A stretch of 53,670 bases of DNA from Actinomycetota bacterium (GCA_947449535.1 CANFRP010000007.1:1-53670); one strand, 5' to 3'; shown: positions 27,751 to 36,531, numbered from the stretch's first letter. The notes: a model not told the origin generated them from the sequence alone. Program-made: numbers and translations.

Positions 27751-27839
27751 TTTCACAAGGTGCATAACAATGCGAGATACTTAGCGCCTTGAATTAAACG
27801 TTTCACAAGAGAGTTTCCCCCGAGCAAGAGGAGCACAAC
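27751..27839 (+). promoter_or_regulatory. DUF3117 leader with a 9-bp direct repeat and strong ribosome site
   Basis: TTTCACAAG occurs at 27751-27759 and again exactly 50 bases later at 27801-27809. The second copy is preceded by the 8-bp palindrome AAACGTTT. A possible promoter is TTCACA (27752) with GATACT (27776), 18 nt apart. AGAGGAG (27827-27833) stands 6 nt before the DUF3117 ATG, a rare good Shine-Dalgarno in this window. Confidence 0.35.
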
Positions 27840-28019
27840 ATGGCAGCCATGAAACCGCGCACTGGCGATGGACCCATGGAAGTGACCAAGGAAGCTCGAA
27901 GCCTGGTTATGCGAATTCCACTAGAAGGCGGCGGACGTCTCGTCGTTGAATTAAATGTCGAAGAAGCAACCAATCTTGGTAATGCTCTTCAAGCAGCAGT
28001 CTCTCTCGTCAAGAAGTAG
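27840..28019 (+). CDS. DUF3117 family protein (59 residues)
   Basis: Very small conserved actinobacterial protein, reading MAAMKPRTGDGPMEVTKEAR at the N-terminus and ending in a helix with QAAVSLVKK. The core RIPLEGGGRLVVELN is the DUF3117 hallmark (Mycobacterium Rv1211 family). ATG 27840 has AGAGGAG six bases upstream. The last 31 bases overlap the 3' end of nhaA on the other strand. Function unknown; the strong ribosome site suggests it is abundant. Confidence 0.9.
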   Translation: MAAMKPRTGDGPMEVTKEARSLVMRIPLEGGGRLVVELNVEEATNLGNALQAAVSLVKK

Positions 28020-29077
28020 GAGAGTGCGATCGCCGCAAAGGCGAGTGGAATAGTCACAACAGTCCCAATAATTGCAAGCAGTAGTGCGCTGCCAGAAAGA
28101 CTGAGCTCGGCAAAAAGAAGCGAGACCGAAAGCCCCAAAGTAGCCAAAAACCCAGCAAGAATTAAATTCTTTGGCGAAAGTTCTGATGAATGTTGAAGAA
28201 TTTTTGCAGTCAAGAGTGCGCAGATAATAATTCCCAATGGCTTTCCCGCTAATCGAGCAATAACAAGTGCGAGCGATTCATGACTTGCGATGGCGTTCCA
28301 TGAGTAATCGACATGAATAGCGAAGATGGAAAAAACAAAAAGTGGCACCACAAAATAATTAGAAAGTGGCTCCCAGAAATTCTTCACGCTCGGGGGGTTT
28401 ATGCGGAAAGTCAGAAGTCCAAGCGCGACGCCGGCGACCGTGGGATGAATTCCACTTCGAGCGCAGAAATACCAAGTCAAGATAGCCGCAAGGGCGATGG
28501 CCGTAAAAATGATGGGATGAGATTTCTGGCGGATTAGTAATCCATAAATCACTAATGTAGAAATTGCGAAAAGTGCAAATGGCAGACTGAACTCACTATG
28601 AAACTTAATGGCAACGATCAGGATAGAAAGTCCATCATCCACAATTGCAAGCGTCAGTAAGAATGGGCGGAGTGCGCTCTGTTTAAGTGCTGGCAGAAAG
28701 GCTAAGGCGGCAAGAACGAGCGGTAAATCTGTAGCCATGGGTACGCCCCAGGCGGCACCATCAAAATTCCAACCGCGAGAGATTCCTAAATAAATTACTG
28801 CAGGAAAGAGCATTCCCCCCACGGCTGCAATTGCAGGAATCAATAAGGCTCGCCTTTTATCTAGAATCTCGCTTCGAAGTTCTAGCCCAGCAACAAAGAA
28901 GAAGAGGGTCAATGGGGCAACCGAGATCCATTCTCGCCAGGTATGTTGCATTCCCAAGGATGTGATCTGCGTATCAAAGAAGTTCAATGAGTTATTGCGG
29001 GAGAGAAGTGTCGCCGCGATAGCAATAAGGAGCAGAACTAGCGGAAAACGTTGCGCCACACCTGCCTTCGACTTCAC
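27989..29077 (-). CDS. nhaA: Na+/H+ antiporter NhaA
   Basis: Membrane antiporter of about 362 residues and eleven to twelve helices, exchanging sodium for protons. Key features of the family are kept: APLTLFFFVAGLELRSEI, GVPMATDLPLVLAALAFL (Asp of the TM4 crossing) and AIVDDGLSI (paired Asp of TM5). Two GTG starts are possible, 29086 and 29077. The AAGGAG at 29088-29093 is 10 nt before the second and only 1 nt before the first, so I chose 29077. Its 3' end runs 31 bases into DUF3117 on the opposite strand. Confidence 0.92.
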   Translation of the reverse strand: MKSKAGVAQRFPLVLLLIAIAATLLSRNNSLNFFDTQITSLGMQHTWREWISVAPLTLFFFVAGLELRSEILDKRRALLIPAIAAVGGMLFPAVIYLGISRGWNFDGAAWGVPMATDLPLVLAALAFLPALKQSALRPFLLTLAIVDDGLSILIVAIKFHSEFSLPFALFAISTLVIYGLLIRQKSHPIIFTAIALAAILTWYFCARSGIHPTVAGVALGLLTFRINPPSVKNFWEPLSNYFVVPLFVFSIFAIHVDYSWNAIASHESLALVIARLAGKPLGIIICALLTAKILQHSSELSPKNLILAGFLATLGLSVSLLFAELSLSGSALLLAIIGTVVTIPLAFAAIALSYFLTRETAA

Positions 29078-29096
29078 AGATCTCACTCTCCTTCGT

Positions 29097-29102
29097 TAGC
29101 GT
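29097..29102 (+). promoter_or_regulatory. Probable -10 box of the leucyl aminopeptidase gene
   Basis: TAGCGT lies 7 nt before the GTG start at 29110, within the 32-bp gap to the divergent nhaA start. Confidence 0.5.
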
Positions 29103-29109
29103 CAGCCCT

Positions 29110-30615
29110 GTGACTGCAGCCACCCATCAGATGCCAAAGATAGCCCTTCTCGAAGACTCTGACGTGGAATGGCAGAAAGTCGATTGCATCGCGATCGCAG
29201 TCGCAGCTGGCGAAGAAGCGAAAATTGAATTTACTCCCTTGGTTCGCGCCATTGAAAAAGCGCTGGAAATCTCCTTAAGCGATCTTGCTGCGCAGTGGCC
29301 GGATATCTCCGGGAAGGCAGGAGAAATCATTGAACTTCCCGTTGAGCATAAGAAGATTTCTGCCAAGCGAATTTACCTTGTAGGCATTGGGGCCAATACA
29401 TCTGAAGACCAACGCAAAGCCGCAGTCTCACTTGCAAAGAGAGTAAAGAGTTCGGGCAAGAAAGTATTGGACCTTTTAATCACAGAGAAGAAGAGCGCGA
29501 CCGTTCACGCAGTAGCCCTTGCGCTCGCAAGTTACCTCTGGTCTCACAAGTCAGTTAAGAAAGGGGAGGAATCAAAGCCCGCTACTTTCTTTATCGCCGG
29601 AAAATTCTCCGCCGAAATCGAGCGAGCTAATATTCTGGCTTCTGCAGTATGGCGTGCGCGGGATTTGATTCACACACCTGCAAATATCAAAACTCCGGCA
29701 TGGATGGCCACGCAAGCAAAGAGCTATCTCACCAAATCTAAGAACTCAGCGATCTCAGTAAATGTGAAGAGCGGTGCCGCACTCAAAGAATTTGGCGGAT
29801 TGCTGGCAGTAGGAAATTCATCGCCAAACCCGGGCCCACGTCTCATCGAAATTTCTTACACCCCTCGTGGTTCAAAGAGCTGGCCACATGTTGTCCTTGT
29901 TGGCAAAGGCATCACTTTTGATACTGGTGGAGTCTCCCTCAAGCGCCCCTATGAATTTATGATTGGCATGAAGAGCGATATGTCTGGCGCTGCGGCAGTG
30001 ATGTCGACTGTGTTTGCTGCTGCCGAGATTGGTGCAAAAGTACGAGTCACCGCATTACTTATGTGCGCCGAAAATGCAATCTCATCTACCGCCCAGCGAC
30101 CATCTGATGTCATCAAGCACTTTGGTGGAACAACTGTGGAAGTCATTAATACCGATGCAGAAGGGCGATTAGTTCTTGCTGATGGTCTTGCATATGCAGC
30201 TCAAGAATTACAGCCAGATTACTTAATTGATATTGCAACACTTACTGGAGCTGCAACTCTTGGACTTGGCCGCCAATATGCAGCCATGTATACCCGCGAC
30301 CAAAAGCTTGCTAAGGAACTTCACAACATTGGTAATGAGATCGGCGAACGCGTGTGGCATATGCCGCTTATCGATGATTATGCGATCGCTATGAAATCAG
30401 ATATCGCAGATTTTAATCACACTGCAGAGAAGCCAGACTTTTCGGCCGGATCAGTAACAGCTGCGCTCTTCCTCGAACACTTCGCTGGGGATTCTCGATG
30501 GGTGCACCTCGACATCGCTGGACCAGCCCGCTCTGAAGCTGATGCCGGAGAGAATCCAAAAGGCGGAACTGGATTTGGCGTTCGCCTTCTTACCCAATGG
30601 TTAGCGAGTTTGTGA
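29110..30615 (+). CDS. pepA: Leucyl aminopeptidase (M17)
   Basis: Cytosolic di-metal aminopeptidase of 501 residues that trims N-terminal residues from peptides. The catalytic C-terminal domain has GKGITFDTGGVSLK, MKSDMSGAAAV and NTDAEGRLVLADGLAYA, which hold the metal ligands and the catalytic Lys/Arg. The N-terminal macro-like domain is present and diverged. GTG start, no ribosome site. Its stop overlaps the next ATG (TGATG), so the O-methyltransferase is coupled to it. Confidence 0.95.
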   Translation: MTAATHQMPKIALLEDSDVEWQKVDCIAIAVAAGEEAKIEFTPLVRAIEKALEISLSDLAAQWPDISGKAGEIIELPVEHKKISAKRIYLVGIGANTSEDQRKAAVSLAKRVKSSGKKVLDLLITEKKSATVHAVALALASYLWSHKSVKKGEESKPATFFIAGKFSAEIERANILASAVWRARDLIHTPANIKTPAWMATQAKSYLTKSKNSAISVNVKSGAALKEFGGLLAVGNSSPNPGPRLIEISYTPRGSKSWPHVVLVGKGITFDTGGVSLKRPYEFMIGMKSDMSGAAAVMSTVFAAAEIGAKVRVTALLMCAENAISSTAQRPSDVIKHFGGTTVEVINTDAEGRLVLADGLAYAAQELQPDYLIDIATLTGAATLGLGRQYAAMYTRDQKLAKELHNIGNEIGERVWHMPLIDDYAIAMKSDIADFNHTAEKPDFSAGSVTAALFLEHFAGDSRWVHLDIAGPARSEADAGENPKGGTGFGVRLLTQWLASL

Positions 30616-31244
30616 TGTCACATATTCGCGGGGATATCAATGCGTTTTCAGAGAGCCATGTTCATGAAGATTTTCATATGCAACAAGCGCGAAAAAATGG
30701 AATCGAAATCGGCGCCCAAGATCCTTCTCCTGGCACCGGCGGTCTTATTGGATTAATGGCGACACTTACTAAGGCCGAATCAATTGTTGAAGTAGGAACT
30801 GGTTCGGGTGTCAGCGGATTATGGGCATTCTATGGATCGACGACCGAATCGACACTGACATCAATTGATTCAGAGCGAGAAAATTCTGGAGCTGCACGTC
30901 AAATCTTTGACGAAGCAGGAATTGCCCCTCAGCGCTATCGCCTAATAACAGGAAATGTTCTGGAAGTTGTGGGCAAATTGGCTGATAATAATTACGACTT
31001 TATGATCGTACGTTCCCCGGTTGAGATACTCGATGTTGTTCAGGAAAGTTTCAGACTTCTCAAAGATGGGGGAGTTCTCCTCATTGATAATGCGCTGGGG
31101 GATGGAAAAGTTGCTGACCCTACTCAGCGTGATTTCGAAACAATCGCTCGGCGAGATGCCGTGAAATCCATCAAAGAGGATCCCCGATGGATTTCCTCGA
31201 TTCTGCCCATCGGCGGCGGAGTAATGATCGCAACCAAAGTTTGA
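30615..31244 (+). CDS. SAM-dependent O-methyltransferase
   Basis: 209-residue class I methyltransferase related to the catechol/caffeoyl-CoA type, with SAM motif IVEVGTGSGVSGLWAF and a later acidic loop (TSIDSERENSGAA). It corresponds to Rv1220c, which in Mycobacterium lies next to sigE-rseA-htrA-tatB. Here it precedes htrA directly. I chose ATG 30615 for its one-base overlap with the pepA stop; ATG 30597 lies inside pepA. Substrate unknown. Confidence 0.88.
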   Translation: MSHIRGDINAFSESHVHEDFHMQQARKNGIEIGAQDPSPGTGGLIGLMATLTKAESIVEVGTGSGVSGLWAFYGSTTESTLTSIDSERENSGAARQIFDEAGIAPQRYRLITGNVLEVVGKLADNNYDFMIVRSPVEILDVVQESFRLLKDGGVLLIDNALGDGKVADPTQRDFETIARRDAVKSIKEDPRWISSILPIGGGVMIATKV

Positions 31245-31245
31245 G

Positions 31246-31251
31246 TAAAGT
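31246..31251 (+). promoter_or_regulatory. Probable -10 box of htrA (leaderless)
   Basis: TAAAGT lies 7 nt before the ATG at 31259. No Shine-Dalgarno is present. Confidence 0.5.
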
Positions 31252-31258
31252 TCGCTGC

Positions 31259-32398
31259 ATGAGCGAGCGACCTTCTTCCGACACACCTTGGTGGATTCCG
31301 GCCAATACATCACCGCGATCAATTCAATCTCGTCCAGCTAACAAGAGCCGCACTGTTCCGGTATCTGTAGTGATTGCAATTGCCGTCGTTGCCGGAATTT
31401 TAGGCAGTCTCTTCACTCGAAACTTCCTAGCATTTAATGGAAGCGCTTCAATTGTTACGACTCGTTCAACGATCGAGCGTGCGCCAGATTCGGTTGCCGG
31501 AATCTCTGCCCGAGTCTCGCCCTCTGTCGTCTCTATTAGCGCTAAAGGACCCAACGGCGCAGATACCGGGTCAGGTTTCTTTATTGATAAGAGCGGCTAC
31601 ATTCTCACCAATAACCATGTCGTAGCTATCGCATCTCCATCAGGATCACTGACGGTAAATCTGGCAAATGGAAAGAATTTTCCAGCACAAATTATTGGTC
31701 GCGATATCTCATACGATCTTGCTGTTATTAAAATTGATATTCTCGATGCGCCAGCTCTTCAATTTGGCGATAGCGACAAAGTTGCCGTGGGAGATGCTGT
31801 TATTGCCATCGGATCACCTTTGGGATTAGCCGGAACAGTAACGTCGGGAATTATTAGTGCGAAGAATCGTGCTGTCACAACTGGAAGTGGAAGTGGTGAG
31901 AGTTCATTTATCAATGCTCTCCAAACTGACGCTGCCATCAATCCTGGTAATTCTGGAGGTCCACTTGTGGATCTGACAGGTGCTGTTATCGGAGTTAATT
32001 CTGCAATTGCTTCCACAAATATTTCTGGCGGACAAGCAGGTTCGATTGGACTTGGATTTGCAATTCCTATTAATCAAGCGAAGCGGACTGCCGACCAATT
32101 GATTAAGACAGGTAAATCCACATACCCCATCGTTGGCTTGATGCTCGATAACACTTACACCGGAATTGGTGCTCGAGTGGCAACTACGAATACTTCAGTT
32201 CTAGCTGGCGGTCCAGCTGCTCGAGCTGGCTTCGTTGGGGGCGAGATAATTACTTCAATCGATGGGAAAGCAGTGACGTCTGCAGATGAAGCAATTGTGG
32301 CGATCCGTGCTCATAATGTGGGGGAGAGGGTGACGATCAAATTCACTCGAAATGGCACAGCCCACACAGTCACAGTGACTCTGATTGCTGCCAAGTAG
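31259..32398 (+). CDS. HtrA/DegP-type membrane serine protease with PDZ domain
   Basis: Envelope protease and chaperone of 379 residues. Short cytoplasmic N-terminus, one membrane segment (about 33-58), then a trypsin-like domain with the triad His120 (LTNNHVV), Asp153 (SYDLAV) and Ser232 (GNSGGPLV). A C-terminal PDZ domain follows (AARAGFVGGEIITSIDGKAV). ATG 31259 fits the -10 spacing; a frame from 31187 overlaps the methyltransferase. Degrades misfolded exported proteins. The stress sigma factor and anti-sigma genes found here in relatives are absent. Confidence 0.93.
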   Translation: MSERPSSDTPWWIPANTSPRSIQSRPANKSRTVPVSVVIAIAVVAGILGSLFTRNFLAFNGSASIVTTRSTIERAPDSVAGISARVSPSVVSISAKGPNGADTGSGFFIDKSGYILTNNHVVAIASPSGSLTVNLANGKNFPAQIIGRDISYDLAVIKIDILDAPALQFGDSDKVAVGDAVIAIGSPLGLAGTVTSGIISAKNRAVTTGSGSGESSFINALQTDAAINPGNSGGPLVDLTGAVIGVNSAIASTNISGGQAGSIGLGFAIPINQAKRTADQLIKTGKSTYPIVGLMLDNTYTGIGARVATTNTSVLAGGPAARAGFVGGEIITSIDGKAVTSADEAIVAIRAHNVGERVTIKFTRNGTAHTVTVTLIAAK

Positions 32399-32410
32399 TT
32401 AATCCAGATA

Positions 32411-32416
32411 TAGGGT
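32411..32416 (+). promoter_or_regulatory. Probable -10 box of tatB (leaderless)
   Basis: TAGGGT (within TATAGGGT) lies 6 nt before ATG 32423, the clearest leaderless arrangement in the window. Confidence 0.55.
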
Positions 32417-32422
32417 TACCGC

Positions 32423-32776
32423 ATGTTCAATATTGGCGCCGGGGAATTTATCGCCTTGCTTGTGCTTGCTCTGATTTTGATTGGCCCAGATAAGCTCCCG
32501 CACTTTGCAAAAGATGCAGCGAAATTTGTACAAAAAGTGCGTGGCATGGCGGGGCGAGCGACCGAAGAATTACGCTCGAATCTGGGACCTGGATTTGAAG
32601 ATCTTCAAGTGGGAGATTTGCGCCCAAAGACGCTAATTCAAAAGCATTTGAGTGAATCCCTCATCAATCCAAAAGAATTTGACTTCACAGATGAGTTAAA
32701 AATTGATGCAGATGAGACTCGCGCAGATATTGAAGATGTTAAGAAGTCAGCAAAGATTGACCCAGACCTTCTCTAA
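32423..32776 (+). CDS. tatB: Sec-independent (Tat) translocase protein TatB
   Basis: 117-residue TatA/B-family protein with one N-terminal membrane helix (GEFIALLVLALILIGPDKLP, hinge Gly-Pro), an amphipathic helix (FAKDAAKFVQKVRGMAG) and an acidic tail. Length and position downstream of htrA match Rv1224 TatB. It would recognise twin-arginine substrates together with TatC, which is not in this window. The TAATG junction couples it to mrp. Confidence 0.85.
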   Translation: MFNIGAGEFIALLVLALILIGPDKLPHFAKDAAKFVQKVRGMAGRATEELRSNLGPGFEDLQVGDLRPKTLIQKHLSESLINPKEFDFTDELKIDADETRADIEDVKKSAKIDPDLL

Positions 32777-33909
32777 TGAGTGCAGATACATCCGTAATTG
32801 ATCAAGTACACGCAGCGCTAGCGCTCATCTCGGACCCCGAACTTCACAAACCTCTTCCCGAATTGGGGATGGTGGAATCAGTTGCATTCGCCGATGGCGT
32901 CGTAGATCTAACAATTCTCTTAACGATCTCTGGTTGTCCAATGCGGGATCGGTTGAAGAGCGATATCGAAAAAGGATTGGAAGGAATTGTTGAAGTAAAG
33001 TCAGTAAATCTGACATTTGGCGTAATGAATGAAGAGCAGCGAAACAATGTGAAGAAAGTAATTCGCAATGGTCGCGAGAAATACATCCCATTTGCTCAGC
33101 CAGATTCGCTCACCCGAGTAATCGGAATTGCCTCGGGCAAAGGCGGAGTAGGCAAATCTTCAACAACCGTAAATCTCGCAGTTGCTGCAGCTGTCCGTGG
33201 TTTCAAAGTAGGAATATTGGATGCAGATGTCTACGGGCACTCTGTTCCACGTTTGATGGGAATTTTAGGGCAACGGCCTACTGCTATCGATCAGACTTTT
33301 ATTCCAGTGGAAGCCTTCGGCGTCAAAGTAGTTTCGATGGAGATGTTCAAGCCAGAGCGATCTGACCCGGTTGCATATCGCGGCCCGCTTTTACACCGCG
33401 TTCTCGAACAGTTATTGAGTGATGCGTATTGGGGAGATTTAGATTTACTTCTACTCGATCTTCCACCGGGCACTGGAGATATTGCCATTTCACTTGGTCA
33501 GTTGATTCCTGCTTCTGAAATTCTCGTTGTGACTACACCACAAATTGCAGCCGCTGAAGTTGCAGAACGCGCTGGTCGCATTGCGCATCAGATGAAACAA
33601 CATATTTTGGGCGTAGTGGAAAATATGTCTGATACTCCTTGTCCGCATTGTGGCGAGAGCATTTCTCTTTTCGGAAGTGGTGGTGGGGCGGAAACTTCCA
33701 GCAGACTTTCCGCTCTTGTGGGAGCAGAAGTACCTTTGCTTGCTGCCATCCCATTTACTCCTGCGCTTCGAGAAGGTGGCGATCAGGGCCGACCTATCGT
33801 GTTGGAAGATCCGAATTCACCTGCAAGTCAGGCCTTCTTCACATTGGTCGATAAATTGATGCTCCGTCCTAAGTCATTGGTGGGGGTTCCACTCAACATT
33901 CACGCCTAA
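32776..33909 (+). CDS. Mrp/ApbC-type iron-sulfur carrier ATPase
   Basis: 377-residue P-loop ATPase of the Mrp/NBP35 family that carries Fe-S clusters to apoproteins. An N-terminal MIP18/DUF59 domain (about 1-85, with SGCPMRD) is followed by the deviant Walker A GKGGVGKSS (121-129). Near residue 295 is the cluster-binding pair CPHC (DTPCPHCGE). Order htrA-tatB-mrp follows Mycobacterium. Start overlaps the tatB stop. Confidence 0.93.
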   Translation: MSADTSVIDQVHAALALISDPELHKPLPELGMVESVAFADGVVDLTILLTISGCPMRDRLKSDIEKGLEGIVEVKSVNLTFGVMNEEQRNNVKKVIRNGREKYIPFAQPDSLTRVIGIASGKGGVGKSSTTVNLAVAAAVRGFKVGILDADVYGHSVPRLMGILGQRPTAIDQTFIPVEAFGVKVVSMEMFKPERSDPVAYRGPLLHRVLEQLLSDAYWGDLDLLLLDLPPGTGDIAISLGQLIPASEILVVTTPQIAAAEVAERAGRIAHQMKQHILGVVENMSDTPCPHCGESISLFGSGGGAETSSRLSALVGAEVPLLAAIPFTPALREGGDQGRPIVLEDPNSPASQAFFTLVDKLMLRPKSLVGVPLNIHA

Positions 33910-33912
33910 GAT
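33907..33912 (+). promoter_or_regulatory. Probable -10 box of the PRC/MgtE_N gene
   Basis: TAAGAT overlaps the mrp stop and lies 6 nt before ATG 33919. Confidence 0.5.
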
Positions 33913-33918
33913 TTACCC

Positions 33919-35259
33919 ATGAAGAAGGCGCCAAAAACCGGGATTAATACGGTGGCCAAGCGACTTGTGGGAAGACGTGATTCTGTTCTTGAACGAAAGA
34001 CAGTGCGTGATTCACTCGTGTCAGTTGCTGGGTTAATCGGGCGACCTGTCGTTGACCAAAGTGGGCGCAGAATTGGCAAGTTAGTCGATGTCGTTGTGCG
34101 TCATGGTCAAGAGACTTATCCACCGGTTTCTGGATTGATTGTCAAAGTTGGTCAAAGTAAATCTTTTATCAATGGTGCGCGAATCTCCAAACTCACGCAG
34201 AGCCAAATAGTTCTCTCTTCTACCCGGATTAATCTTGAGGAGTATCAACGTCGAGCAGGGGAATCACTCCTCGATGCCGATGTTTTGGACCATCAGATAG
34301 TTGATGTCGATGGACTCCGAGTTGTGCGTTCCTCTGACCTTTATTTAGCGCCACTCGATAAAGAGATTCGAGTCGTGGGTGTAGATATCTCTTTCCGTTC
34401 ATTTATTCGTCGAATTTTTCCTGGGGCTATTAGTCGCCGTCCCACACCTGAACATGTGATCGACTGGGCAACAGTGGCATCGCTTGCCGACGATTCCGGC
34501 GTTGTTCGCACCTCTGGCTCTCGTACCGTTCTCTCTCAGTTACGTCCTGCAGATATTGCAGACTTAATTGAAGACCTCTCTGGTCGCGAGCAAGGCGCAC
34601 TTATTGAACTCTTGGATCCAGAGCTTGCAGCAGATGCTTTAGAGGAGATGGAAGATGATGAATTGATTAGTCTTCTTCGTGGTCTCTCTGCTGAACGCGC
34701 TGCCGAATTGATTTCTCGGATGGAGCCAGATGAATCCGCGGAAGTACTTCGTGATTTGGCGCTAGAACACCGCGAGAGCATTTTCGCTTCGATGGATGTA
34801 ACGATTGCAAAGCAGCTTCGTAATTTGATTGCCTTCGATGAGAAGATCGCGGGTGGAATTATGACGACCCACATGTTAATTACCCATGAAGGTGACACAG
34901 TGGGCTCTGCGCTCAAACTACTTCTAGAAAACCGGGAACGCGATATCTCCGATGGCGTTGTAGTAGTGGATGCTCGCGGAAAGTTGGTTGATCACATTCA
35001 GATTATTGAACTTGTAGGAGCTAAATCTGGTGATTTACTGTCTACTCTCATTGGCCCGCCGTACCCAACTGCAGTGCATGTCGATACACCGCTGCAAGAA
35101 GTAATTGAAGAGTTTGCTAATAACCGCGGTTCCTCCATTATCGTCATCGATGACAAGAACAAACCAGTTGGTCGAATCTTGGCTGATGACTTGGTTGATG
35201 CGCTGGCTACCGACCATCCAGTCCGCGGCATTTCAGGAGTTTCTGGGGCGCTGTCATGA
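33919..35259 (+). CDS. Soluble PRC-barrel / MgtE N-domain / CBS protein (probable divalent-cation sensor)
   Basis: 446 residues, no membrane segment. PRC-barrel-like region about 35-115 (LIGRPVVDQSGRRIGKLVDV) with a second similar stretch to about 195. Then an MgtE_N superhelical domain (about 205-310: LRPADIADLIEDLSG, LLDPELAADALEEME) and a CBS pair (about 315-435: MTTHMLITHEGDTVGSAL, ANNRGSSIIVIDDKNKPVGRI). In MgtE channels the N and CBS domains sense magnesium and gate the pore, but here the pore domain is missing. The stop overlaps the start of an NRAMP-like permease by 4 bases, so it probably gates or senses for that transporter (inference). Confidence 0.85.
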   Translation: MKKAPKTGINTVAKRLVGRRDSVLERKTVRDSLVSVAGLIGRPVVDQSGRRIGKLVDVVVRHGQETYPPVSGLIVKVGQSKSFINGARISKLTQSQIVLSSTRINLEEYQRRAGESLLDADVLDHQIVDVDGLRVVRSSDLYLAPLDKEIRVVGVDISFRSFIRRIFPGAISRRPTPEHVIDWATVASLADDSGVVRTSGSRTVLSQLRPADIADLIEDLSGREQGALIELLDPELAADALEEMEDDELISLLRGLSAERAAELISRMEPDESAEVLRDLALEHRESIFASMDVTIAKQLRNLIAFDEKIAGGIMTTHMLITHEGDTVGSALKLLLENRERDISDGVVVVDARGKLVDHIQIIELVGAKSGDLLSTLIGPPYPTAVHVDTPLQEVIEEFANNRGSSIIVIDDKNKPVGRILADDLVDALATDHPVRGISGVSGALS

Positions 35260-36524
35260 GTGATCTAAAGAAAAGTACTCACAAGATCGCAACTCCGCAG
35301 AAGATTCGCCTTGCCGCATTTCTCGCAGTCATGGGCCCTGGAATTATTGCCGGCTTATCTGATGATGATCCCGCAGGTATCACCACTTACTCTCAGCTCG
35401 GCGCTAAATATGGCTACCAACTCCTTTGGGTCTTGGTTCTCTCTACGTTGGCACTAATTCTCTTCCAGGATCTTGGCGCGCGAATTGGTGTTGTTACACG
35501 TCAGGGAATGATTGGTTTAGTTCGCCAGAAATATGGTGCGCGCTCTGGCGTGCTTAGTGCAACTGCACTGATTATCGCCAATATTGGAACAATGACAGCC
35601 GAGTTTGCCGGCATTGCCGTTGCTGGAAAGTTATTTGGAATTCCTAATTACATCACCGTTCCTGGCTCGGCTCTCCTCGTCTCTTTTCTGGTATTGCGTG
35701 GATCATTCGCTCGGGTTGAAAAAGTTTTCTTCCTCCTCTCTGGAGTATTTCTTGCCTATGTCATCGCTGGGTTCCAAGCGCATCCCAATTGGGGCCAAGC
35801 ACTCCATGGAATGGTTGTGCCGACAATTCCATTCACGCGCGATGCAATATTTATCGCTACCGCAACTCTTGGTACCACCCTCGCACCGTGGGGTCTGGCT
35901 TTTATTCAATCCTATGCAGTAGATAAACGCCTCACGAAAGATGATCTAAAACTCCTGCGGGTAGATGTTTGGACTGGTTCACTTCTGACTGGAGTAATCG
36001 GATTTTTCGTTGTCGTTACCTGTGCTGCAGCATTTCATTCCCACGGAATTGTGATTACCGATGCCGGACAAGCAGCGGCAGCGCTTAAGCCACTAGCGGG
36101 CACATTGGCAAAAGATCTCTTCGCAATCGGATTAGTCGGAGCAGCCCTCTTAGCCGCCTCTATCCTTCCGCTAAGCACCGCGTATTCAGTTTCAGATTTA
36201 ACTGGCCGTCCCGCCGGCATCGATGACAAACCTAAAGAGGCGCCACTTTTCTATATGACATTTGGATTTATCACTGTTCTAGCAGCAGCACTTGTTTTGA
36301 TTTTTGGTGGTCAATCAAAGACTTTGCTATCCCTTCTCGTTTTTACCCAGGTACTCAATGCAGTGTTATTGCTTCCACTTCTTCTCTACATGTTCGGCGT
36401 TGCCCGGGATCAGAAATTGATGGGTGAATATCGCGCCACAAAAAATATGCAGATTGTCTATGGGGTACTGATCTCCATTGTGGCGATCTGTATTGCCTGC
36501 ATGCTCTGGTTTATCGTTAACTAA
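35256..36524 (+). CDS. Divergent NRAMP-family divalent cation transporter
   Basis: 422 residues with about eleven membrane helices. The first helix has the NRAMP position but reads DDDPAG (36-41) instead of the canonical DPGN. The sixth helix reads TTLAPW (207-212) where MntH has A-x-x-MPHN, so the soft-metal-selecting Met is lost. Such changes occur in NRAMP relatives that carry magnesium or other hard cations. Translationally coupled to the MgtE_N/CBS protein. I infer Mg2+ or a related cation as substrate rather than Mn/Fe; this is not proven. Confidence 0.85.
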   Translation: MSDLKKSTHKIATPQKIRLAAFLAVMGPGIIAGLSDDDPAGITTYSQLGAKYGYQLLWVLVLSTLALILFQDLGARIGVVTRQGMIGLVRQKYGARSGVLSATALIIANIGTMTAEFAGIAVAGKLFGIPNYITVPGSALLVSFLVLRGSFARVEKVFFLLSGVFLAYVIAGFQAHPNWGQALHGMVVPTIPFTRDAIFIATATLGTTLAPWGLAFIQSYAVDKRLTKDDLKLLRVDVWTGSLLTGVIGFFVVVTCAAAFHSHGIVITDAGQAAAALKPLAGTLAKDLFAIGLVGAALLAASILPLSTAYSVSDLTGRPAGIDDKPKEAPLFYMTFGFITVLAAALVLIFGGQSKTLLSLLVFTQVLNAVLLLPLLLYMFGVARDQKLMGEYRATKNMQIVYGVLISIVAICIACMLWFIVN

Positions 36525-36531
36525 ATTTCGA

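Noticed and set aside
35256-36524. Ordinary manganese transporter MntH
   Set aside because: The metal-selecting motifs DPGN and MPH are both replaced, so Mn/Fe specificity should not be assigned from family alone.
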